From contig NZ_CP080409.1 in assembly GCF_019448235.1 (NCBI RefSeq), positions 2,170,001 through 2,234,000 of the forward strand: a DNA stretch of 64,000 nucleotides, read 5' to 3'. The position numbers and the translations under genes are program-made. The DNA comes from Nocardioides panacisoli. GTDB taxonomy: Bacteria > Actinomycetota > Actinomycetes > Propionibacteriales > Nocardioidaceae. Numbering within the stretch: position 1 is the first letter of the stretch; each line of letters begins with the position of its first letter. The notes beneath the pieces are model-generated. The model was not told the DNA's origin, did not search any database, and saw only the letters and a program-made list of their open reading frames with translations. Below are positions 48,399-58,573 of the stretch, one piece after another.

Positions 48399-50675
48399 TC
48401 AGCCCTCGAGCGCCGCGGGGAGCGTCGCGCTCCACGCGGTGCGCAGCTCCTCGACCGGGACCTCGAACTGGCCCTCCACGGCGAGCACGTCCCCGCCGGT
48501 GACGCCGATCTCGGTCACCGTGACGCCGTGCCGGGCCGCGAGGTCGACCAAATGCTGGCCGTCGTGCAGGTGCGTGGTGACCAGGACGCGCCCGGCCGAC
48601 TCGCTGAACAGCGACACGAACGGGTCGTCCGCCACCGCCACCCGGGCCCCGATGCCCGACTGCATCGACGCCTCCGCCAGCGCCTGCGCGAGGCCGCCGT
48701 CGGCGAGGTCGTGGGCCGACGTCGCGACGCCGACCAGGTCGGCCAGCAGCGCACCCAGCGCCTGCTCGGCGGCCAGGTCGACCACGGGCGGCCGGCCACC
48801 GAGGTGGCCGTGGACGGTGTGGGCCCACTCCGAGCCCGACAGCTCCTCACGGGTCTCGCCGAGCACGAAGACCCGGTCGGCGGGCGCGACGAACGCGCTC
48901 GGGGTGCGGCGGCGTACGTCGTCGATGACGCCGAGCACCGCCACCACGGGCGTGGGGAGGATGGCGGTGTCACCGGTCTGGTTGTAGAGGCTGACGTTGC
49001 CGCCGGTGACGGGGATGCCCAGCGCGAGGCAGGCGTCCTTGAGGCCGCGGCAGGCCTCGGCGAACTGCCACATCACCCCCGGGTCCTCCGGGGAGCCGAA
49101 GTTGAGGCAGTCACTGACCGCGAGCGGGCGGGCCCCGCCGGTGGCGACGTTGCGGTGCGCCTCGGCCAGGGCGAGCTGGGCGCCGGTGTAGGGGTCGAGC
49201 TTGGCGAACCGGCCGTTGCAGTCGGTCGCGACCGAGACGCCGAGGTGGGTCTCCTCGTCGACCCGCACCATCCCCGAGTCAGCGGGCTGCGCGAGCACGG
49301 TGTTGCCCAGCACGTAGCGGTCGTACTGGTCGGTGATCCAGGACTTGTCGCACAGGTTCGGGCTGGCGACCAGGCGCAGCAGGGTGTCGCGGAGCTCCTC
49401 CCCCGACGTCGGCCGCGGCAGCGCCTCGGCGGCGTCGGCCCGGAGCTCGTCCAGCCACTCCGGCCGGGAGAAGGGGCGCTCGTAGGTCGGCCCCTCGTGG
49501 GCGACGGTGCCGGGCGGTACGTCGACCACGGTCGCGCCGTGCCAGTCCACGACCAGCCGGTCGCCGTCGGTGACCTCGCCGATCACCGCCGCGTCGACCT
49601 CCCACTTGGCGCAGGTGGCCAGGAACGCGTCGACGTCGCCGGGCTCGACGACGGCCATCATCCGCTCCTGGCTCTCGCTCATCAGGATCTCCTCGGGCGA
49701 CAGCGTGGCGTCGCGCAGCGGCACGAGGTCGAGGTCGACGTGCATGCCGCCGTCGCCGGCACTGGCGAGCTCGGAGGTGGCGCAGGACAGCCCCGCGCCG
49801 CCGAGGTCCTGGATGCCGGCGATCAGGCCGGCGCCGAAGAGCTCGAGGGTGCACTCGATGAGGAGCTTCTCCATGAACGGGTCGCCGACCTGCACGCTGG
49901 GCCGCTTGGCGGGGCCGTCCGCGTCGAAGGTCTCACTGGCGAGGACCGAGACGCCACCGATGCCGTCACCGCCGGTCTTGGCGCCGTAGAGGATGACCTT
50001 GTTGCCGGCCCCCGACGCCTTGGCCAGGTGCAGGTCCTCGTGCTTGAGGACGCCGACGCACAGCGCGTTGACCAGCGGGTTGCCCAGGTAGGTCTCGTCG
50101 AAGACCGCCTCGCCGCCGATGTTGGGCAGGCCCAGGCAGTTGCCGTAGCCCCCCACGCCCGCGACGATGCCGGGCAGCACGCGGTGGGTGTCCTCGGCGT
50201 CGAGGGGCCCGAAGCGCAGCGGGTCCATGACGGCGACCGGACGCGCGCCCATGGCGAGGATGTCGCGGACGATGCCGCCGACGCCGGTGGCCGCGCCCTG
50301 GTGCGGCTCGACGTAGGAGGGGTGGTTGTGCGACTCGACCTTGAAGGTGACGGCGTACCCCTGGCCGATGTCGAGGACGCCGGCGTTCTCGCCGATGCCG
50401 GCGAGCATCTTGCCCACCGGCGTCTCCTGGGGGATCTCGGAGAACTGCTTCAGGTGCACCTTGGAGGACTTGTAGGAGCAGTGCTCGCTCCACATCACCG
50501 AGTACATCGCCAGCTCCGAGCTGGTCGGGCGGCGGCCGAGGATCTCGCGGATCCGCTGGTACTCGTCCTCCTTCAGCCCCAGGTCGGCCCAGGGCTGGTC
50601 CCGGTCGGGGTCGCCCGTCGCCGCGGCGACGGTGTCGAGGCCGGTGGGGACGCTGTCGGTGCTGGAGTCGACCAC
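48399..50675 (-). CDS. purL: Phosphoribosylformylglycinamidine synthase subunit PurL
   Basis: A 758-residue small-type PurL, the ATP-dependent amidotransferase subunit that works with PurQ and PurS. Motifs include [84 protein letters not shown] and [16 protein letters not shown]. The GTG at 50675 is preferred because TAGATT lies six bases before it; a GTG six bases upstream would extend it by two residues. The 3' end abuts the MFS gene without a terminator. Confidence 0.97.
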   Translation of the reverse strand: MVDSSTDSVPTGLDTVAAATGDPDRDQPWADLGLKEDEYQRIREILGRRPTSSELAMYSVMWSEHCSYKSSKVHLKQFSEIPQETPVGKMLAGIGENAGVLDIGQGYAVTFKVESHNHPSYVEPHQGAATGVGGIVRDILAMGARPVAVMDPLRFGPLDAEDTHRVLPGIVAGVGGYGNCLGLPNIGGEAVFDETYLGNPLVNALCVGVLKHEDLHLAKASGAGNKVILYGAKTGGDGIGGVSVLASETFDADGPAKRPSVQVGDPFMEKLLIECTLELFGAGLIAGIQDLGGAGLSCATSELASAGDGGMHVDLDLVPLRDATLSPEEILMSESQERMMAVVEPGDVDAFLATCAKWEVDAAVIGEVTDGDRLVVDWHGATVVDVPPGTVAHEGPTYERPFSRPEWLDELRADAAEALPRPTSGEELRDTLLRLVASPNLCDKSWITDQYDRYVLGNTVLAQPADSGMVRVDEETHLGVSVATDCNGRFAKLDPYTGAQLALAEAHRNVATGGARPLAVSDCLNFGSPEDPGVMWQFAEACRGLKDACLALGIPVTGGNVSLYNQTGDTAILPTPVVAVLGVIDDVRRRTPSAFVAPADRVFVLGETREELSGSEWAHTVHGHLGGRPPVVDLAAEQALGALLADLVGVATSAHDLADGGLAQALAEASMQSGIGARVAVADDPFVSLFSESAGRVLVTTHLHDGQHLVDLAARHGVTVTEIGVTGGDVLAVEGQFEVPVEELRTAWSATLPAALEG

Positions 50676-50724
50676 GCGCACAATCTATCGGCGTCCCCGC
50701 CGGCCCACCGAGTCGGGCGCCGCG

Positions 50725-52323
50725 TCAGTGGGCGACGAGGTCCCGCTCCCGGAAGCGCCAGAGGCCGGCAGCAGCGGCGAGCAGCGCCAGGGCGAGCAGT
50801 ACGCCGCCCGGCGCCAGCGCGAGCTCCTCGACGGGCAGCTGGGGCTGGTGCCAGAACGGCGACAGCCCGGCCACCGCGTCGGGCAGCTGCAGCAGCCCAC
50901 CGAGGTAGTTCTGCAGCATCGCGAACCCGAACACGACCCACGCGAGCAGTGCCCACCGCGGCACGGCCCCGTGGAGCAGTACGCCGATCGCCCCCACGAG
51001 CAGGGCCGCGGGCGCCTGGGCGAGCGCGGCCCCGGTGAGCGAGGCCATCCGGTCCGACTCCCCCGTCACCAGCCAGTGCGCCGCCCCACTGGCGAACCCG
51101 GTGAGCGCGAACGCCACGAGGGTGGCGAGCACGGTCACGACCAGCGAACCGACGGCCCAGCCGACGCGCGACTGGCCACGGGCCAGCACGATCTCGGCCC
51201 GGCCGTCGTTCTCCTCGCTGCGCAGCCGCAACGCCGAGGCCAGCGTGAAGGCGGAGGTGATCACCGCCATGAACCCGACGGTGTAGGCGAAGAAGCCATC
51301 GACCAGGGTCCCGGACTGCGCCGCGAAGATCTCGGCCATCTCCGGGTTGTCCTCGACCAGCGACTCGACCTCGCCCGCGAAGGAACCGAACAGCGCGGAC
51401 ATGCCGACGAGGAAGACCAGCCAGCCCAGCACCAGGCCACGCTGCAGTCGCAGCGCGAGGCCGACGCTGGTCCCCAGGCCGGCACGGGCACGCGGCCTGC
51501 CGGGGCGGGCCTGCCACAGGCCCGACCCCTCGTCGCGGTGGGCGGTCAGGACGCCCGCACCGAGCAGGACGGCGCCCGCGAGCCCGAGCAGGGCGAGGAC
51601 CGGCCACCACTGCGGGTCGCCGTAGGGCCGGATCGCCTGGGCCCAGCCCAGCGGCGACAGCCAGGTCCAGAACGTGCCGTTGACGTCACCGACACCACGG
51701 ATGGCGAAGAACACCCCGAGGGTGCCGCCGGCGATGCCGAGCGCGCCGCGGGCCGAGGAGGTCAGCTGGGCGGCGAGCGCCGCGACGCCGGTGAACACCA
51801 GGCCGATGCCGGTCACCGAGGCCCCGTGGAGCACCGAGCCGCCCGGATCGAGGCCGGTGGCGATGAGCAGCCCGGCGTCGACGACGCCGAAGGCCAGCGA
51901 GGCGGCCACGGCGACCGACACCGCCGAGACGGTGTGGGCGTGGCGGCCGAGCACACCGCCGCGCAGCAGCTCGGCGCGGCCGCTCTCCTCCTCGGCGCGG
52001 GTGTGGCGGACCACGAGGAAGACCACCATCAGGCCCGTCACCACCGCCGCGGCCGACGAGAGCTCGTAGGACACGATGCCGCTGAGGTTGTCCACGTCGT
52101 AGGGACGACCGTTCATGAAGCGCCCCGCCGCGCTGCTGCTGACGGTCTCCCCGTAGCCGGCGATCTTGCGCGGGGTGTCGTAGAGCGCCTTGCTCGAGAG
52201 CGCGGAGACACTCGTCAGGGCCCCGAACCCGAGCACCCACACCAGGAGGCGGATTCGGTCGCGCCGCAGGATCAACCGCACGAGGTGGCCGGTGCCCGCC
52301 GTCTGGGCGCGGACGGCGCTCAT
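50725..52323 (-). CDS. ABC transporter permease (ABC-2 type exporter)
   Basis: A 532-residue membrane protein with about 12 hydrophobic segments in two similar halves ([23 protein letters not shown] and [25 protein letters not shown]), the plan of large ABC-2 permeases in actinobacterial drug exporters. It overlaps the ATPase stop by four bases and ends an operon of TetR, ATPase and permease. The exported compound is not known. Confidence 0.87.
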   Translation of the reverse strand: MSAVRAQTAGTGHLVRLILRRDRIRLLVWVLGFGALTSVSALSSKALYDTPRKIAGYGETVSSSAAGRFMNGRPYDVDNLSGIVSYELSSAAAVVTGLMVVFLVVRHTRAEEESGRAELLRGGVLGRHAHTVSAVSVAVAASLAFGVVDAGLLIATGLDPGGSVLHGASVTGIGLVFTGVAALAAQLTSSARGALGIAGGTLGVFFAIRGVGDVNGTFWTWLSPLGWAQAIRPYGDPQWWPVLALLGLAGAVLLGAGVLTAHRDEGSGLWQARPGRPRARAGLGTSVGLALRLQRGLVLGWLVFLVGMSALFGSFAGEVESLVEDNPEMAEIFAAQSGTLVDGFFAYTVGFMAVITSAFTLASALRLRSEENDGRAEIVLARGQSRVGWAVGSLVVTVLATLVAFALTGFASGAAHWLVTGESDRMASLTGAALAQAPAALLVGAIGVLLHGAVPRWALLAWVVFGFAMLQNYLGGLLQLPDAVAGLSPFWHQPQLPVEELALAPGGVLLALALLAAAAGLWRFRERDLVAH

Positions 52324-53219
52324 GAGGTCGCCTCGACGCGGTCGTCGGCGTACTGGCGCAGGAAGAGCTCCTCGAGCGTGGGCGGGTGCGCCTGCAGCGA
52401 CCGGACACCGGCAGCGGTGAGCGCGGTCAGGGCGCCCTGGAGCTGGTCGGAGTCGACCTCGAAGGTGACGCGCCCGTCCTGCTGCTCGACCCCGTGGACG
52501 CTGCCGATCCCCGACAGGTCCGCGGGTCGCTCGGTCTCGGCCACCACGGTGGTGCGGGTGAGGTGGCGCAGCTCGTCGAGCGTGCCCGACAGCACCGAGG
52601 CGCCGGCACGGATGATGGTGACCCGGTCGCACAGCGCCTCGACCTCGGCGAGGATGTGGCTGGAGAGCAGGACCGTGGCCCCGTCGGCCTTGAGCTCGGC
52701 CACGCACTCCTGGAAGACCGCCTCCATCAGGGGGTCGAGGCCGGAGGTCGGCTCGTCGAAGATGTAGAGGTCAGCACGACCCGCGAGGGCGGCCACCAGT
52801 GCCACCTTCTGCCGGTTGCCCTTGGAGTAGGTGCGGGACTTCTTCGCGGGGTCGAGCTCGAAGCGGTCCAGCAGCTCGGCCCGGCGGCGCTCGTCGAGGC
52901 CGCCGTTCATCCGGCCGAGGAGATCGATCACCTCCCCACCGGTCAGGTTGGGCCAGAGGCTGACGTCGCCGGGTACGTAGGCGATGCGCCGGTGCAGTTC
53001 GACCGCGTCGCGCCAGGGGTCGCCGCCGAGCACCTCGACCCGGCCCGAGTCGGCGCGCAGCATGCCGAGGAGGACGCGGACGGTGGTGGACTTGCCGGCG
53101 CCGTTGGGGCCGAGGAAGCCGGCGACCTCGCCGGGCGCCACGGTCATGTCGAAGGCGTCGAGTGCACGGACGGCCCCGAAGGTCTTGGTGAGGCCGGCGA
53201 TGTCGATGACGGCGGTCAT
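52320..53219 (-). CDS. ABC transporter ATP-binding protein (drug-exporter type)
   Basis: A 299-residue ATPase with Walker [11 protein letters not shown] (residues 35-44), signature [16 protein letters not shown], Walker [17 protein letters not shown] and a switch [16 protein letters not shown]. It resembles DrrA/YbhF-type exporter ATPases and would drive the adjoining permease. The C-terminal 90 residues are the extra domain usual in this group. Its ATG overlaps the TetR stop by four bases. Confidence 0.93.
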   Translation of the reverse strand: MTAVIDIAGLTKTFGAVRALDAFDMTVAPGEVAGFLGPNGAGKSTTVRVLLGMLRADSGRVEVLGGDPWRDAVELHRRIAYVPGDVSLWPNLTGGEVIDLLGRMNGGLDERRRAELLDRFELDPAKKSRTYSKGNRQKVALVAALAGRADLYIFDEPTSGLDPLMEAVFQECVAELKADGATVLLSSHILAEVEALCDRVTIIRAGASVLSGTLDELRHLTRTTVVAETERPADLSGIGSVHGVEQQDGRVTFEVDSDQLQGALTALTAAGVRSLQAHPPTLEELFLRQYADDRVEATS

Positions 53220-53860
53220 GGCTGCTCCTGGGTGGTCGGGGCGTCGAGATGGGCGAGGTAGGAGTCGAGGATGGTGTCGTCGGCCAGGAGGCCCTGGGTG
53301 AACAGCTCCAGGCCGGGGAGGGTGAAGCCGTCGAGGTAGCGGCGCCAGGTGACGGCGAACTCCTCGCCCTCGGGCGCCAGGGCGAGCTCGAGCAGGAGCG
53401 CACCGAGCTCCATGAGGGTGAGCACCCGGGCACGGCCCGCGGGGTCCCGGCTGGGCTTGACGGTGCCGTCGGCGACGCCCTGCTCGAGGTAGGTCTCGCC
53501 GTCGGCGAGCATCCGGTGCCAGAACGCGCGCGCCGTGGGCCCGCCGGCACGCAGGGCCTGCATGACGTACTGGACGAGCGGGCCGTACTCCTCCATCGCG
53601 CCGAACTGCTCGAGCAGTCCGCGCGCCTCGGGCCCGGCGTGCTCCTCCTGGGCACGCAGCAGGTCGTCGAGCACCCAGGTGTCGCAGGCCTCGCGCAGGC
53701 CCGCCTTGGAGCCGAAGTGGTGACGGATCAACCCGAGGGAGACACCGGCCTCGTCGGCGATCGCCCGCAGCCCGATCTCGAACCCGGACTCCGCGAAGAG
53801 CCGGATCGCGGCCGCGCGGATCCGGGCGGGGGCCGCGAGGTCATCGGTGGTTGTACGCAC
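53216..53860 (-). CDS. TetR-family repressor of the ABC exporter
   Basis: A 214-residue TetR regulator with the [50 protein letters not shown], followed by a ligand-binding helical domain ([38 protein letters not shown]). The GTG at 53860 is chosen because TAAGAT lies seven bases before it and the palindromic operator overlaps the first codons, a leaderless arrangement. ATG codons at 53869 and 53878 are alternatives without ribosome sites. The coupled ATPase and permease genes are its obvious targets. Confidence 0.85.
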   Translation of the reverse strand: MRTTTDDLAAPARIRAAAIRLFAESGFEIGLRAIADEAGVSLGLIRHHFGSKAGLREACDTWVLDDLLRAQEEHAGPEARGLLEQFGAMEEYGPLVQYVMQALRAGGPTARAFWHRMLADGETYLEQGVADGTVKPSRDPAGRARVLTLMELGALLLELALAPEGEEFAVTWRRYLDGFTLPGLELFTQGLLADDTILDSYLAHLDAPTTQEQP

Positions 53861-53886
53861 GTACAACATCTTATACATGCGTACAG
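53851..53886. promoter_or_regulatory. TetR operator overlapping the promoter and start
   Basis: The palindrome TTGTACGCACGTACAA (53851-53866) overlaps the repressor's first codons; a related, less perfect copy (TGTACGCATGTATA on the minus strand) covers 53873-53886. Between them on the minus strand is the -10-like TAAGAT. Spacing is about one and a half helical turns. Confidence 0.7.
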
Positions 53887-54020
53887 TCTCGCGCCAGCAG
53901 CGACCGGCCGCTTGTGAATTACAGGCGTGTAGTTGCCGCGATTGTCTGTTACCCGTGTGATTTCTGGGGTTATTGTGCTTTCGCTTCCGATCGCATTCCC
54001 CACCTTGGAGCTTCCCCACC

Positions 54021-55466
54021 ATGCCTGCTCTGCCTGCCCGGCCCGATCGACTCGGTCGGTCTGCCCGTCCCCGCACGTGGACCCGCGCCGTCGTCCGTTC
54101 GACCGTGGCCACCGCTGCCGCCGCGGCCCTGGCGGTCTCCCTGCTGCCCGGCAACGCGGGCGACCGTGCCGGAGGCTCCGGCGCGAGCGAGGCCGAGGAC
54201 CGACTCCAGCTCGTGGGCACCAACAACCCGGTGACCCCCGGCAACTTCAACGGCTACGCCTTCGACCAGTGCGAGGCGCCGTCGCAGAAGACGATGAACA
54301 CCTGGCTCAACCACTCGCCGTACCTCGGGGTGGGGATCTACATCGCCGGCGACCAGCGGTTCTGCCGCGAGCAGGCCAACATCACCCCGAAGTGGATCAG
54401 CACCCAGCTGAACAAGGGGTGGAAGCTGCTGCCGATCATCCTCGGGCCGCAGGCCTCCTGCCAGCCGCGGTTCCCCCGGTGGGGCGGCAAGTCGATCACC
54501 CCGTGGCCGGGCAAGAAGGGCAACTACTGGTGGGCGCGCCAGCAGGGCCGCGAGGAGGCGAAGAACGCCGTCGCGGTCGCGCAGCGCCTCGGCATCGTCA
54601 AGCGCAGCACGCTGTTCTACGACCTCGAGGGCTTCGACATCAGCAATCGCGACTGCCGCGAGTCCGCGCTGGCCTTCCTCAACGCATGGACGGTCAAGGT
54701 CAAGAGCCTCGGCTACCTCTCCGGCGTCTACTCCAGCGCCGGGTCGGGCATCAAGGCCCTCGACAACGCCCGCAAGGCCGGCACCCACCGCATGCCCGAC
54801 CAGATCTGGATCGCCCGCTGGGACGGCAAGGCCAACACCTCCACCACCTACATCGGTGAGCAGGGCTGGCGCCCCGGTGGCCGCCTGAAGCAGTACCTCG
54901 GTGGTCACAACGAGACCTACGGCGGCACGACGATCAACATCGACTCCAACTACGTCGACCTCGGCCGCGGGATGCACGCCGGCTCGGAGAAGCACTGCGG
55001 CGGCGTCGACATCGACCTCAGCCGCTACCGCCCCGTCCGCCCGAAGTGGACCGGGTCCGCCCAGCGCCCCGTCCAGACCAAGGCCCTGCAGTGCCTGCTG
55101 AAGGAGAAGGGCTACTACGACCGCAACATCAACGGGCACTACTGGCCGCCGACGCGCAAGGCCGTCAAGGCCTGGCAGCGCGACCAGAACCTGAAGGTCA
55201 CCGGCAACTTCTGGCGCTACCACTGGGTGGCCCTGCTCTCGCAGGGCAACCGGAACCCGCTGAAGTTCGGCTCTGCCGGCAGCGACGTACGCCGCGCCCA
55301 GCGCGCGCTCAACGCCGCCTTCTGGAACCTCCAGGGCCCCGTCGACGGGCGCTACACCAAGTCCCTCGGCAACGCGGTGGAGCGCTACCGCAAGAAGGTC
55401 GGCCAGGGCAGCTCGGAGATCCTGCACTGGGGCACGTGGAAGCAGCTCCAGCGCGGCAAGAAGTGA
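54021..55466 (+). CDS. Secreted DUF1906 protein with peptidoglycan-binding repeats
   Basis: A 481-residue exported protein. The N-terminus has an Arg-rich n-region and a hydrophobic stretch (TVATAAAAALAVSLLP, about residues 28-45). Residues about 72-310 resemble the DUF1906 glycoside-hydrolase-like domain (Rv2525c-type): YAFDQCEAPSQKTMNTWLNHSPYLGVGIYIAGDQRFC, LFYDLEGFDISN, GYLSGVYSSAG and DQIWIARWDG. Two peptidoglycan-binding-like repeats follow (QTKALQCLLKEKGYYDRNINGHYWPPTRKAVKAWQRDQNL; RRAQRALNAAFWNLQGPVDGRY). It probably acts on or binds the cell wall. The catalytic role of DUF1906 is unproven. The leader is unusually AT-rich. Confidence 0.87.
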   Translation: MPALPARPDRLGRSARPRTWTRAVVRSTVATAAAAALAVSLLPGNAGDRAGGSGASEAEDRLQLVGTNNPVTPGNFNGYAFDQCEAPSQKTMNTWLNHSPYLGVGIYIAGDQRFCREQANITPKWISTQLNKGWKLLPIILGPQASCQPRFPRWGGKSITPWPGKKGNYWWARQQGREEAKNAVAVAQRLGIVKRSTLFYDLEGFDISNRDCRESALAFLNAWTVKVKSLGYLSGVYSSAGSGIKALDNARKAGTHRMPDQIWIARWDGKANTSTTYIGEQGWRPGGRLKQYLGGHNETYGGTTINIDSNYVDLGRGMHAGSEKHCGGVDIDLSRYRPVRPKWTGSAQRPVQTKALQCLLKEKGYYDRNINGHYWPPTRKAVKAWQRDQNLKVTGNFWRYHWVALLSQGNRNPLKFGSAGSDVRRAQRALNAAFWNLQGPVDGRYTKSLGNAVERYRKKVGQGSSEILHWGTWKQLQRGKK

Positions 55467-55480
55467 CGGCTGGGTCCGTC

Positions 55481-55497
55481 GGTCGGCTCAGCCGACC
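55481..55497. terminator. Short bidirectional hairpin
   Basis: GGTCGGC (55481-55487) pairs with GCCGACC (55491-55497) around TCA. It lies between the ends of two convergent genes and overlaps the stop codon of the DUF3817 gene. Confidence 0.5.
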
Positions 55498-55934
55498 GGC
55501 GGACCGGCCAGCAGGGCACCCACTGTGAGGACCGCGACCGCGGCGACGCCGGCCAGCAGGCCCTGACCGGGACGGCGCACCAGCCAGGCGGTGACCCGCT
55601 CGGGCACCGTGGTCGGCCCCTCCGAGGCGAGTCGCCAGGAGCCGGCGAGCAGTGCCTGCCGCTCGGCGTACCACTCGAAGGCGAGCGTGGCGAAGGGCGG
55701 GATCGCGCTCACCAGGCCGAGCAGGACCCGGCGCGCCGACCATCGCTGGTCGGTCCCCACCACGACCGTGACGAGGCAGTAGGCGATGAAGGCGACGCCG
55801 TGCAACGGGCCGAACACGCTGACGCCGACCTCGGTGCTCTCGGGAACGTACTTGAGGTACATCCCCGTCAACAGGCCCGCCCAGGTGCAGGCCTCGGCGA
55901 TCGCGACGCCACGGAACAGCAGCCGCGGGCTCAT
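55488..55934 (-). CDS. DUF3817 membrane protein
   Basis: A 148-residue protein with about four hydrophobic segments: [74 protein letters not shown] and a C-terminal helix. [13 protein letters not shown] and the WYAERxxLL ending of the core match DUF3817, a conserved family of unknown function. The ATG overlaps the purQ stop by four bases, so it is translated with the purine genes. Confidence 0.85.
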   Translation of the reverse strand: MSPRLLFRGVAIAEACTWAGLLTGMYLKYVPESTEVGVSVFGPLHGVAFIAYCLVTVVVGTDQRWSARRVLLGLVSAIPPFATLAFEWYAERQALLAGSWRLASEGPTTVPERVTAWLVRRPGQGLLAGVAAVAVLTVGALLAGPPVG

Positions 55935-56596
55935 GCGAGGGTCCGCTCGGCCAGCGAGGCGAAGAATCCCAGGCCGTCGGTGCCGGAGCCGGTGAGCGCC
56001 TCCACCGAGTGCTCCGGATGGGGCATCAGGCCAACGACGTTGCCGGCCGCGTTGGTGATGCCGGCGATGTCGTTCATCGAGCCGTTGGGGTTGCCCAGGT
56101 AGCGCACGACCACCTGCCCCTCCCCCTCGATCCGCTCCAGGGTCGCGGCGTCGGCGACGAAGCCGCCCTCGCCGTTCTTGAGCACGATCGTGATCTCCGC
56201 GCCCTCGTCGTAGGTGTGGGTCCACGCGGTGCGCGCATTCTCGACCCGGAGCCGCTGGTCGCGGCAGACGAACTTGCGGTGGTCGTTGCGGATCAGCGCA
56301 CCGGGCAGCAGGTGCGACTCGCACAGCACCTGGAAGCCGTTGCAGATGCCGAGCACCGGCATGCCCTTGCCGGCGGCCTCGATCACCTGGGACATCACCG
56401 GCGCGAAACGCGAGATCGCACCGCAGCGCAGGTAGTCGCCGTAGGAGAAGCCGCCCGGCAGCACCACCGCGTCGACACCGTGCAGGTCGGCGTCGCCGTG
56501 CCACAGTGCGACGGCCTCGTGGCCGCCGATCCGCACGGCGCGCCGGGCGTCGGCGTCGTCCAGCGAGCCGGGGAAGGTGACGACCCCGACCCGCAT
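55931..56596 (-). CDS. purQ: Phosphoribosylformylglycinamidine synthase subunit PurQ
   Basis: A 221-residue class I glutamine amidotransferase that supplies ammonia to Pur[22 protein letters not shown] opens it; the nucleophile elbow is GICNGFQVL, and the catalytic His/Glu are in [10 protein letters not shown]. Length is normal. It overlaps purS by one base and DUF3817 by four bases. Its partners PurL and PurS are in the same cluster, with purL separated by about 5 kb. Confidence 0.97.
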   Translation of the reverse strand: MRVGVVTFPGSLDDADARRAVRIGGHEAVALWHGDADLHGVDAVVLPGGFSYGDYLRCGAISRFAPVMSQVIEAAGKGMPVLGICNGFQVLCESHLLPGALIRNDHRKFVCRDQRLRVENARTAWTHTYDEGAEITIVLKNGEGGFVADAATLERIEGEGQVVVRYLGNPNGSMNDIAGITNAAGNVVGLMPHPEHSVEALTGSGTDGLGFFASLAERTLA

Positions 56597-56844
56597 CAGG
56601 CGTCCTCGACGTGGACGGAGTAGTCCTCGATCACCGGGTTGGAGAGCAGCTTCTCCGCCATCTGGTGCACCTCGGCGAGCACGGCGTCGGTGACCTCACC
56701 GTCGACCTGGAGCTCGAAGCGCTTGCCCTGGCGGACGTCGCTGACCCCGGTGAACCCCAGGCGCGGCAGCGCGCCGTGCACTGCCTTCCCCTGCGGGTCG
56801 AGGATCTCCGGCTTCGGCATGACTGCTACGACGACTCGAGGCAC
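56596..56844 (-). CDS. purS: Phosphoribosylformylglycinamidine synthase subunit PurS
   Basis: An 82-residue Pur[47 protein letters not shown] and [19 protein letters not shown]. PurS bridges PurL and PurQ in the multi-subunit synthetase. TAGGAT lies six bases before the GTG, so the transcript is probably leaderless; the stop overlaps the purQ start. Confidence 0.97.
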   Translation of the reverse strand: MPRVVVAVMPKPEILDPQGKAVHGALPRLGFTGVSDVRQGKRFELQVDGEVTDAVLAEVHQMAEKLLSNPVIEDYSVHVEDA

Positions 56845-56880
56845 GGGTCGATCCTACGGGTGCCGGATCGCCGCTCGGTC

Positions 56881-56899
56881 GCCGAGTCGGCGCAAGCTC
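56881..56899. repeat. Partial GAGTCGGCG-family motif (copy C)
   Basis: GCCGAGTCGGCGCAAGCTC matches the first 19 bases of the unit seen at 60515 (GCCGAGTCGGCGCGAACTC) with two changes. It abuts the stop of the acyl-CoA ligase and lacks the second arm, so it may be a decayed copy. Confidence 0.6.
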
Positions 56900-56900
56900 C

Positions 56901-58472
56901 TCAGCTGAGCTCGCGCTTGAGGATCTTGCCGGTGGCCGTCATCGGCAGGTCCTCGACGATCTCGATGATCCGGGGGTACTTGTAGGCCGCCATCTGCTCC
57001 TTGCACCAGGCCACGAGGTCCTCCGGGGTGCTGGTCGCACCGTCGTGGAGGATCAGGAACGCCTTGATCTCCTCGCCGTGGCTCTCGTGGGGTACGCCGA
57101 TCACGGCGGCCAGCGAGACCTCCGGGTGGCTGAGCAGGACCTCCTCCAGCTCACGCGGGTACACGTTGTAGCCGCCGCGGATGATCATGTCCTTGGAGCG
57201 GTCGACGATGTAGTACCAGCCGTCGGCGTCCTTGCGGGCCAGGTCACCGGAGCGGAACCAGCCGTCCTGGAGCACCTCGGCGGTCGCCTCGGGACGGTCG
57301 TGGTAGCCCTTCATGATGTTGTGGCCCTTGATGGCGATCTCGCCGACGCCGGTCTTGCCGTCGTCCTGGAGCTCATCGGAGATCTCCTCCCAGGACTCGG
57401 GGTCGAGCAGCTTCATCTCCACACCGGGGATCGGCGTACCGATCGAGCCGACGCGGGGCGGCTCACCGAACCGCGAGAAGCTCGCCACCGGCGAAGTCTC
57501 CGAGAGGCCGTAGCCCTCCAGGATCGTCACGCCGAAGCGCTGCTCCACCTCGCGGTGGACCTCGGTCGGCAGCGCCGAGCCGCCGGCGACGGCGACACGG
57601 AGGTTCTCCCGGACCGCGTCGGCCTTGGCCTGGTCGTCCAGTGCGCCGAGGAGGCCCCAGTACATCGTGGGCACGCCGCCGAAGAAGGTGACCTTCTCCT
57701 TGACCATCAGGCCCAGGGCGGGCTCGGGCTCGAAGCGGGGCAGCATGACCACGGTGCCGCCGTAGGCGAAGGCGCCGTTCTGGATGACCGACTGGCCGAA
57801 GGAGTGGAACAGCGGCAGGACGCACAGGTAGGTGTCGGGGTTGGCCGCGTCGGCCCCGAAGAGGGCCTCGCCGGACTGGGCGTTGTCCCGCATGTTGCGG
57901 TGCATCAGCTCCGCGCCCTTGGGCTGGCCGGTGGTGCCGGAGGTGTAGAGGATCACCGCGGTGTCGTCGTCATCGGTGGCGACGGTGTCGAAGGTCGGGG
58001 GCTGCTCGGCGATGCCCTGGCCCAGCGTCTCGGTGCCCTCGACCGGCGACGCGGCGGTCGGGTCGACGGTGATCATGAAGAAGTGCTCGCAGGCCTCGGC
58101 GTCGACGAAGCCGGCGTGGCCCTCCTGCCCGATCGGCAGGTCGGCGGTGCCCTCGAAGCAGAAGTAGGCCTTCGCGTCGGAGTCCCCCAGGTGGTAGGTG
58201 ACCTCGCGGGCCTTGAGCAGCACGTTGAGCGGGACGACGGTGGCGCCGGCCTTGAGGATGCCGAAGTAGACGATGGAGAAGTAGGGCAGGTTCGGGCAGC
58301 TCAGCGCGACCTTGTCGCCGGGCTGGATCCCGCGCGAGACCAGCAGGTTGGCCACCTGGTTGGCGGCGCCGTTGACCTGGGCGTAGGTGAGCCGGGTGTC
58401 CCCCAGCACGATCGCCTCGCGGTCGGCGTACTCCTGGGCGCTGTCTTCGAGCAGGGCAGCAAGATTGGTCAT
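56901..58472 (-). CDS. Acyl-CoA synthetase (AMP-binding, long-chain fatty acid type)
   Basis: A 523-residue adenylate-forming enzyme activating a carboxylic acid to its CoA thioester. The P-loop is VILYTSGTTGQPKGAELMHRN, followed by GYGLSETSPVASFSRF, the hinge region GWFRSGDLARKDADGWYYIVDRSKDMIIRGGYNVYPRELEEVL and the C-terminal catalytic lysine in MTATGKILKREL. The substrate is probably a medium or long-chain acid. ATG at 58472 is used; a TTG three codons upstream is possible. Confidence 0.92.
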   Translation of the reverse strand: MTNLAALLEDSAQEYADREAIVLGDTRLTYAQVNGAANQVANLLVSRGIQPGDKVALSCPNLPYFSIVYFGILKAGATVVPLNVLLKAREVTYHLGDSDAKAYFCFEGTADLPIGQEGHAGFVDAEACEHFFMITVDPTAASPVEGTETLGQGIAEQPPTFDTVATDDDDTAVILYTSGTTGQPKGAELMHRNMRDNAQSGEALFGADAANPDTYLCVLPLFHSFGQSVIQNGAFAYGGTVVMLPRFEPEPALGLMVKEKVTFFGGVPTMYWGLLGALDDQAKADAVRENLRVAVAGGSALPTEVHREVEQRFGVTILEGYGLSETSPVASFSRFGEPPRVGSIGTPIPGVEMKLLDPESWEEISDELQDDGKTGVGEIAIKGHNIMKGYHDRPEATAEVLQDGWFRSGDLARKDADGWYYIVDRSKDMIIRGGYNVYPRELEEVLLSHPEVSLAAVIGVPHESHGEEIKAFLILHDGATSTPEDLVAWCKEQMAAYKYPRIIEIVEDLPMTATGKILKRELS

Positions 58473-58573
58473 GGGCGACAAACTACTGGCCGGTTGTGTC
58501 CGTCGTCACCAGCACCGTGCACTGATTCCCAGCGCTGGATTGGTGGCAGCGCACAACCGGCGCCACCGACTCC

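Noticed and set aside
48528..51038. An 836-codon plus-strand frame opposite purL
   Set aside because: purL is unmistakable on the minus strand; the plus frame lacks motifs.
53890..54020. ydaO-type c-di-AMP riboswitch before the DUF1906 gene
   Set aside because: Such riboswitches often precede actinobacterial cell-wall hydrolases, but the conserved paired blocks could not be found by eye.
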